10,243 nucleotides of DNA from contig JANYFX010000742.1 in assembly GCA_025359585.1 (NCBI GenBank), positions 1-10,243 on the forward strand, in the 5' to 3' direction. Shown here piece after piece: positions 6,090 through 10,243 of this stretch (positions within the stretch are counted from its first letter, which is position 1; the number at the start of each line of letters is the position of its first letter). This DNA comes from Rhizobacter sp. (GTDB lineage: Bacteria; Pseudomonadota; Gammaproteobacteria; Burkholderiales; Burkholderiaceae_C). The notes below the pieces were generated by a model. The model had not been told where the DNA came from. It did not search any database and saw only the letters and a program-made list of their open reading frames with translations. The translations under genes and the position numbers were made by a program.

Positions 6090-8249
6090 ATGACCACCAC
6101 CGACTCCGCCGCCCCCTCCGCTCAGCGCGGGCCCGCGCCTGCCGACATGCCGCAAGACATGCCGCAATGCGATCTGGTGATGAAAGGCGGCATCACGAGC
6201 GGCGTGGTGTACCCGAAGCTCATTGCCGAGCTTGCGGCCAGGTACCGGTTCAAGAACATCGGCGGCACCTCGGCCGGGGCCATCGCCGCCGCCGGGTGCG
6301 CGGCGGCGCAGCTGGGTCGGCTGTCGCTGAAGAACCCGGGCGGCTTCGATGAGTTGAGCCGGCTGCCGACGCAGTTGGGCGAGCAGGCCGGCGAGCCCGC
6401 GCAGTCGATGCTGTCCCATCTGTTCCAGCCCGCCGAGGCCGTCGCCCCGCACTTCGCGGTGCTGCTCAGCACCCTGAATGCGCCGCACCCGCTGACCGCC
6501 ATCGGCCGCGCACTGCTGGCGATCGTGCGGCAGTTCTGGGGCATGGCGCTGCTGGGGGTGGTGCTCGCGTTGTTGCTGTTCGCGCCGGTGGTGGCGCTGG
6601 CCTCGCCGACGGCGGGCGCCGCTTCGGTCATCGGCACGGCCCTGGGCGTGCTGGTGCTGTGGTGGCTGTGGGCCGCGTTCGGGCTGAGCAGGCTCGCACG
6701 ATTGAAAAGCTCGCCCGTGCTCGCGCCGGCCGCGTGGTGGGCCATCGGCCTGGCCTTCACCGCGGTCGGTTTGTGCTTCGCGGTTCACGCCCATGTGAGC
6801 GGCCACCTGTGGGTGGCCACGCTGGCCGGGGGCATTGCCGCGCCGCTCACGATCGGGCTGGTCGTCGCGCTGTCGGGCTTTCGGTTTGTCGTCACGCTGG
6901 TGCAGGGCATGCACGGCAACGGCTACGGCATCTGCAGCGGCCTCACGATGCACAAGAACGAGGGCGGCCCCGAAGGCCTGACCGATTGGTTGAGCCACTA
7001 CTTCAACGGCCTGGCCGGGCTCGGCCTCGAACGCCCGCTCACTTTCGGCGACCTGTGGGGCGCGCCGTTCGATGGCACGCGCTTTACCGACATCCCGGCG
7101 GCCGACCGGCAGATCAACCTCGAGGTGATGACCACGGCGGTCAGCCAGCAGCTGTGTTTTGCGATCCCGTTCCGGGGCGATCAGGCCCTGTACTACGAAC
7201 CGGCCGAGCTGCGAAAGCTCTTCCCCACCTCGGTGACGAAATGGATCGAAGCTGTCTCGGCCGCCGAGGCGGCCGCTGGCACACGTGCCGAGCAGGTGGT
7301 GCATGAAGAGGGCGGTGTGCGGCGCGTGCTCTCGCGGCTGCCCGGCAACGTGAACCTGCCGGTGGTGATGGCGGTTCGTCTGAGCCTGAGCTTTCCGGCG
7401 TTGTTGTCGGCGATACCGTTGTACGCGGTCGACTTCTCGCTCAAGCGAAATCAACGGCCCACCGACGCCGCGGTGTCCGCGCCGTTCACGCTGCACGCCA
7501 CTCGCTCTTGGTTTTCAGACGGTGGCATTGCCAGCAACATGCCGCTGCATTTTTTCGACGCCGTGTTGCCCAAGCACCCGACCTTCGCCGTCAACCTGAA
7601 AACGGAGCACCCCGACTTCAAGATCGACCCGACCCGCAAGGCGGCCGAGCAGCAGGGCCGTGTTTACCTGCCCGACAGCAACGTCGGCGGCCTGCTGCGC
7701 TACTGGCGCGCGCCGCAAGACGGCTCGGCGGTCGGTGGCCTGGTGGGTTTTTTCGGCAGCATCGTGAACACGATGCAGAACTGGCGTGACGAACTCCAGT
7801 TCCCGTACCCGGGCTACCGTGACCGCATCGTGCAGGTGAGCCAGCTGGCCGACGAAGGCGGCCTCAACCTGAACATGCCCACCGAGAACATCGAGCGCCT
7901 GAGCGATGCCGGCGAATACGCCGCGCAGCGCCTGATCGCCCGCTTCTATCCGCCGGACGCGCCCGTCAGCAAGGGCTGGAAGAACCACCAGGAGGTGCGC
8001 CTGCGCACCTTCCTCGGCGTGCTGGAGCAGATGGCGCTGGCCTTGCAACCGCGGCTCGCCGACGGCACCTGGAACGCCGTGATCGACGGCATCTCGCACG
8101 GCACCTACTCGCCGCGACAGGCACAGTTGGCCAAGGAGTGCCTCGAACGCGTGGTCGAGCTCGGCAGCCTGCTCAAGGCGAGCCCCGGCTCGCTGCAAGA
8201 CGCGGCGCCGAAGCCGCGCGCAACGATGCGCATCGCCCCGAGAATCTGA
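6090..8249 (+). CDS. Patatin-like phospholipase with internal membrane helices
   Basis: A 719-residue protein. The patatin oxyanion loop is 'MKGGITSGVVYP' (31-42). The nucleophile elbow is 'GGTSAG' with Ser61. The second half of the dyad is Asp477 in 'SDGGIASNMP', preceded by 'AVRLSLSFPALLSAIPL' as expected. Between them is a long insertion with about four hydrophobic helices (roughly 149-171, 175-198, 209-232 and 238-262), then 'GYGICSGLTM' and 'LTFGDLWGAPFDG'. It should therefore be membrane-anchored with the lipase parts on one face, placed to hydrolyse membrane phospholipids. ATG 6090 has AAGAAGG (6074-6080) nine bases upstream and lies 20 bases after the HNH gene; the longer open frame from 5988 would overlap that gene and lacks such a site. 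The three genes read as one operon. Patatins are known killing effectors in CBASS (CapV). A role as effector here is inferred from context; a lipid-metabolism enzyme is the alternative. Confidence 0.88.
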   Translation: MTTTDSAAPSAQRGPAPADMPQDMPQCDLVMKGGITSGVVYPKLIAELAARYRFKNIGGTSAGAIAAAGCAAAQLGRLSLKNPGGFDELSRLPTQLGEQAGEPAQSMLSHLFQPAEAVAPHFAVLLSTLNAPHPLTAIGRALLAIVRQFWGMALLGVVLALLLFAPVVALASPTAGAASVIGTALGVLVLWWLWAAFGLSRLARLKSSPVLAPAAWWAIGLAFTAVGLCFAVHAHVSGHLWVATLAGGIAAPLTIGLVVALSGFRFVVTLVQGMHGNGYGICSGLTMHKNEGGPEGLTDWLSHYFNGLAGLGLERPLTFGDLWGAPFDGTRFTDIPAADRQINLEVMTTAVSQQLCFAIPFRGDQALYYEPAELRKLFPTSVTKWIEAVSAAEAAAGTRAEQVVHEEGGVRRVLSRLPGNVNLPVVMAVRLSLSFPALLSAIPLYAVDFSLKRNQRPTDAAVSAPFTLHATRSWFSDGGIASNMPLHFFDAVLPKHPTFAVNLKTEHPDFKIDPTRKAAEQQGRVYLPDSNVGGLLRYWRAPQDGSAVGGLVGFFGSIVNTMQNWRDELQFPYPGYRDRIVQVSQLADEGGLNLNMPTENIERLSDAGEYAAQRLIARFYPPDAPVSKGWKNHQEVRLRTFLGVLEQMALALQPRLADGTWNAVIDGISHGTYSPRQAQLAKECLERVVELGSLLKASPGSLQDAAPKPRATMRIAPRI

Positions 8250-8257
8250 ACCTCCGA

Positions 8258-9319
8258 TCAACCGGGTTCGCTCACCACCGAGTGGCCGGGCAGCGTTTCG
8301 ACTCGGCCATCGGCGTGCTTCGCAAAACGCACACGCTCGGCCCCGTGCACCGGCGCGTTGTCGGGCCAGGGCCAGCCGCCGAACTCGGTGCGGCGGTAGT
8401 CGTCGAAAGCCTGTTGCAGTTCGGCCTGCGTGTTCATCACGAACGGACCGTACTGCGCCACCGGCTCGCCGATGGGGCGGCCTTGCAGCAACAGGAACTC
8501 GCTGGGCTCGGTGCCGTTGATCAGCTCGACGGATTGTGTTGCCCGCAGCTCGATCGCCGCATGCTGATCGGCCACCTGGCCGTCGATCGACACGCTCGCG
8601 CCTTTGAAGAAGTACAACATTCTGCGTGTGGTTTTGCCGGCCGCCGCAGGCAAGGTCCAGCGTGCGCCGGGCGCCATCTTCAGCGTCCAGATCGCCAGAT
8701 CGGCGTCGGGCTGCGCGGCCCACGAATCGGGCGGTGGCGCGAGCGGCTCGGCTGCGCCGGCCACGCCCAGCCGGCCCGCGATGCAAGCGACTTCGGTGGT
8801 GCGGCCAGCGGCGTCGGTCGCCACATGGTGAGGAATGCTCTCGGCCCAGAACATCGTGAAGTGCGGATCGGCCATCTTGCTGCGCGCCGGCAGGTTGAGC
8901 CAGATCTGGAACAGCTCCAGCGGGTTGGGCGCCGCCGCATCGAGCAGCGGGAACATCTCGGAATGCACGATGCCTTTGCCGGCGGTCAGCCACTGCACGT
9001 CGCCACCACCGAAACGCGCGGTGGCACCGAGCGAATCGGAATGGTCGATCAGGCCCTTGCGCACGATGGTCACGGTCTCGAAGCCGCGGTGCGGGTGCGA
9101 AGGAAAGCCCGGGACGGTCATGCCGTGGTACATGCGCCAGCCGTCCTGGCCGGCGAAGTCCTGCCCCATGTTGCGGCCGGCCAGCGATGCGCTCGGACCG
9201 AACTGCGCATTGCCCTTCGGGTAACGATCGTCGTGGTAGACGCAGAACAGGAACGGGTCGAGCGTTTCCCACGGAAAGCCGAGCGGGCGGGCCTGGAGGA
9301 TGGCGTTGTCGGTGGTCAT
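8258..9319 (-). CDS. Pirin family protein (cupin, quercetinase-like)
   Basis: A 353-residue two-cupin protein. The metal site of the N-terminal cupin is complete: His75 and His77 in 'SHPHRGFETVTIVRKG', then His119 and Glu121 in 'WLTAGKGIVHSEM', matching the His-His-His-Glu set of pirins. Bacterial pirins with this site can cleave quercetin (2,3-dioxygenase activity), but many have unknown or regulatory roles, so no substrate is claimed. It is longer than the roughly 290 residues usual for the family, with a C-terminal extension ('RRTEFGGWPWPDNAPVHG'). ATG 9319 is preferred: the family sequence begins soon after it, and a longer frame to 9445 would overlap the GST gene. Only a weak GAGA-type ribosome site is visible, so coupling to the GST gene 19 bp upstream is likely. 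Its stop lies 8 bp from the convergent patatin stop. Confidence 0.92.
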   Translation of the reverse strand: MTTDNAILQARPLGFPWETLDPFLFCVYHDDRYPKGNAQFGPSASLAGRNMGQDFAGQDGWRMYHGMTVPGFPSHPHRGFETVTIVRKGLIDHSDSLGATARFGGGDVQWLTAGKGIVHSEMFPLLDAAAPNPLELFQIWLNLPARSKMADPHFTMFWAESIPHHVATDAAGRTTEVACIAGRLGVAGAAEPLAPPPDSWAAQPDADLAIWTLKMAPGARWTLPAAAGKTTRRMLYFFKGASVSIDGQVADQHAAIELRATQSVELINGTEPSEFLLLQGRPIGEPVAQYGPFVMNTQAELQQAFDDYRRTEFGGWPWPDNAPVHGAERVRFAKHADGRVETLPGHSVVSEPG

Positions 9320-9338
9320 TGCGCGTCTCGCTGAAGCC

Positions 9339-10043
9339 TCAGGTGCGCTTCGGGATCGTGAGCCCGCGCACGACGGCCGGGCGCGCCACGAACGCGGCGA
9401 GCGCGCGCTGAACGTGCGGGAAGTCGTCGATGCCCACCAGCCCACCGGCCTCGTAGAAACCGATCAGATTGTTGATCCACGGGAAGCTCGCGATGTCGGC
9501 GATGGTGTACGTGTCGCCCATGATCCACGCGCGGTCGGCCAGGCGTTGGTTCAGCACACCGAGCAGCCGCTTCGATTCGGCCAGGTAGCGGTCGCGCGGG
9601 CGCTTGTCTTCATAGTCCTTGCCGGCGAACTTGTGGAAGAAGCCGAGCTGGCCGAACATCGGGCCGATGCCGCCCATCTGGAACATCAGCCACTGGATCG
9701 TCTCGTAGCGGCCGGCCGCGTCGGTCGGCATGAACTGGCCCGACTTCTCGGCGAGGTAGATCAGACAGGCACCCGACTCGAACAGCGCGAGCGGCTGGCC
9801 GTTCGGCCCGTTCGGGTCGAGGATCGCCGGGATCTTGTTGTTGGGGTTGAGCGAGAGGAACTCGGGCGAGGTCTGGTCGTTCTTTTCAAAGCTCACCAGG
9901 TGCGGCTCATAGGGCAGGCCGGTTTCTTCCAGCATGATGGACACCTTGACACCATTGGGCGTCGGCAGCGAATACAGCTGGATGCGGTCCGGGTGCTGCG
10001 CTGGCCATTTTTGGGTGATGGGGAAGTCTGAGAGTTTTGTCAT
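9339..10043 (-). CDS. Glutathione S-transferase, nu-class-like (YfcG/YghU type)
   Basis: A 234-residue protein with an N-terminal thioredoxin fold: 'LYSLPTPNGVKVSIMLEE' (TPNG motif, T28-N30), 'NKIPAI' with the cis-Pro72, and 'FESGACLIYLAEK' (E89-S90, glutathione gamma-glutamyl contact). An all-helical C-terminal domain follows, with the N-cap motif 'TYTIADIASFPW' (T170, D173). The TPNG motif in place of a catalytic Tyr/Ser/Cys is that of the YfcG/YghU group, which show disulfide-bond oxidoreductase (glutathione-disulfide reductase-like) rather than classical conjugating activity. The protein is cytosolic. The start is ATG 10043; the open frame extends to a TTG at 10073, but the ten extra residues look non-coding and overlap a likely -10 element. 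No strong ribosome site is visible at either. It is first gene of a two-gene unit with pirin. Confidence 0.92.
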   Translation of the reverse strand: MTKLSDFPITQKWPAQHPDRIQLYSLPTPNGVKVSIMLEETGLPYEPHLVSFEKNDQTSPEFLSLNPNNKIPAILDPNGPNGQPLALFESGACLIYLAEKSGQFMPTDAAGRYETIQWLMFQMGGIGPMFGQLGFFHKFAGKDYEDKRPRDRYLAESKRLLGVLNQRLADRAWIMGDTYTIADIASFPWINNLIGFYEAGGLVGIDDFPHVQRALAAFVARPAVVRGLTIPKRT

Positions 10044-10066
10044 GGCTTGTGGTTGAAGAGATAGAG

Positions 10067-10082
10067 AGGGCAATATAGCCCT
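10067..10082 (-). promoter_or_regulatory. Possible -10 element of the GST-pirin unit inside a small palindrome
   Basis: On the minus strand TATATT (complement of 10072-10077) is a good -10 match about 30 bases before the GST start codon. It is flanked by perfect 5-base inverted arms (AGGGC 10067-10071, GCCCT 10078-10082). No acceptable -35 is seen 17 bases upstream, where the terminator hairpin of the preceding gene begins. The palindrome could be an operator, but it is short enough to be chance. Confidence 0.3.
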
Positions 10083-10085
10083 GAT

Positions 10086-10110
10086 GGAAATAACCCGCGT
10101 TGAGCGGGTC
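10086..10110 (-). terminator. Intrinsic terminator of the response-regulator gene
   Basis: Read on the minus strand, ACCCGC and GCGGGT (10093-10098 with 10104-10109) form a 6-bp GC-rich stem around a TCAAC loop. TTATTT follows at once. It sits about 15 bases past the stop codon of the response-regulator fragment and ahead of the GST gene, so it separates the two transcription units. The stem is short, so termination may be partial. Confidence 0.55.
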
Positions 10111-10123
10111 TGTTTCGGCTGGA

Positions 10124-10243
10124 CTAATCGCGCTGTGTCTTTAGTGCCGTCTGGAGAGCGGTTTCAATGGCGTCGCCGTCATAAGGTTTGAGCAGTATCA
10201 CGGCATCCTTGAATCTGCTCACGTGATTCTCACGGCCGGTGGC
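10124..10243 (-). CDS. Response-regulator receiver domain, C-terminal fragment
   Basis: Thirty-nine residues followed by TAG (10124-10126) are visible; the gene runs off the window. The sequence includes 'FKDAVILLKPYDGDAIETAL' and ends 'QTALKTQRD'. The 'LLKPY' segment is the conserved Lys-Pro of receiver (REC) domains, and the following amphipathic stretch matches their last helix. The stop comes directly after that helix, so REC is the C-terminal domain. The protein is therefore either a stand-alone receiver protein (CheY/Spo0F-like size) or a hybrid kinase ending in REC. The phosphorylated Asp lies outside the window, so neither partner nor output can be given. Confidence 0.7.
   Translation of the reverse strand, partial: ATGRENHVSRFKDAVILLKPYDGDAIETALQTALKTQRD

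Noticed and set aside
6015..7496. A 493-codon minus-strand frame opposite the patatin gene
   Set aside because: It has low-complexity, Arg/His/Gln-rich composition, no motif and no ribosome site; the plus strand has the complete patatin motif set.
3111..8249. A retron, CBASS or canonical Septu system
   Set aside because: There is no reverse transcriptase or retron RNA, no CD-NTase cyclase, and the gene set differs from plain PtuA-PtuB by the reversed fusion, the extra HNH and the patatin.
7515..9272. A 585-codon minus-strand frame running through both the patatin and pirin genes
   Set aside because: It crosses two well-supported genes out of frame and shows no recognisable domain.
8138..10031. 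Long plus-strand frames opposite pirin and GST
   Set aside because: Both are antisense shadows; the minus-strand products have clear metal-site and glutathione-site motifs.
1..10243. CRISPR array or insertion sequence
   Set aside because: Reading through the window I saw no regularly spaced repeats, transposase motifs or terminal inverted repeats.

Overview
The window is high-GC bacterial DNA with dense, tightly packed genes and strongly GC-biased third codon positions, which give long spurious antisense frames. A tRNA-Lys-type 3' end, a pirin/GST pair and the general codon style suggest a beta-proteobacterium of the Burkholderiales. That placement is inferred from style, not from a marker gene.

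Left end (1-1660): the right edge of an integrated phage or phage remnant. A 5'-truncated tape-measure-like tail protein is followed 2 bp later by a 100-residue unknown protein. Next comes a lone 3' half of a tRNA-Lys(CTT) gene (anticodon loop to CCA) with no matching 5' half. This is what a phage that integrates into the 3' end of a tRNA gene leaves at its distal end (attR). The tRNA's own intrinsic terminator follows, so chromosomal sequence resumes at about 1661.

Middle (1706-8249): after about 350 bp with no convincing gene comes a minus-strand SGNH/GDSL hydrolase. Divergent from it is a compact three-gene plus-strand cluster. Gene 1 (3111-5234) fuses an N-terminal HNH-like zinc-knuckle domain to an ABC-type ATPase with Walker A, signature and Walker B motifs and an STHD motif. 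Gene 2 (5231-6070), overlapping gene 1 by ATGA, is a stand-alone HNH endonuclease of the PtuB/TIGR02646 type with all expected residues. Gene 3 (6090-8249) is a patatin-like phospholipase with a Ser-Asp dyad (S61, D477) and about four predicted membrane helices inserted between the dyad halves. The HNH domain of gene 1 is recognisably homologous to gene 2 but has lost the catalytic His, so gene 1 looks like a sensor or scaffold, gene 2 the active nuclease, and gene 3 a membrane effector. ATPase plus HNH is the Septu (PtuAB) theme. The reversed fusion, the second intact HNH and the membrane patatin do not match any named system I can recall, so this is the candidate new anti-phage (abortive-infection-like) operon. 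Its position beside a tRNA integration site fits a defence or variable locus.

Right end (8258-10243): ordinary chromosomal genes on the minus strand. A nu-class-like glutathione S-transferase is followed by a pirin-family quercetinase-like protein (19 bp between), converging on the patatin gene with an 8 bp gap. A truncated C-terminal piece of a response-regulator receiver domain with its terminator closes the window.
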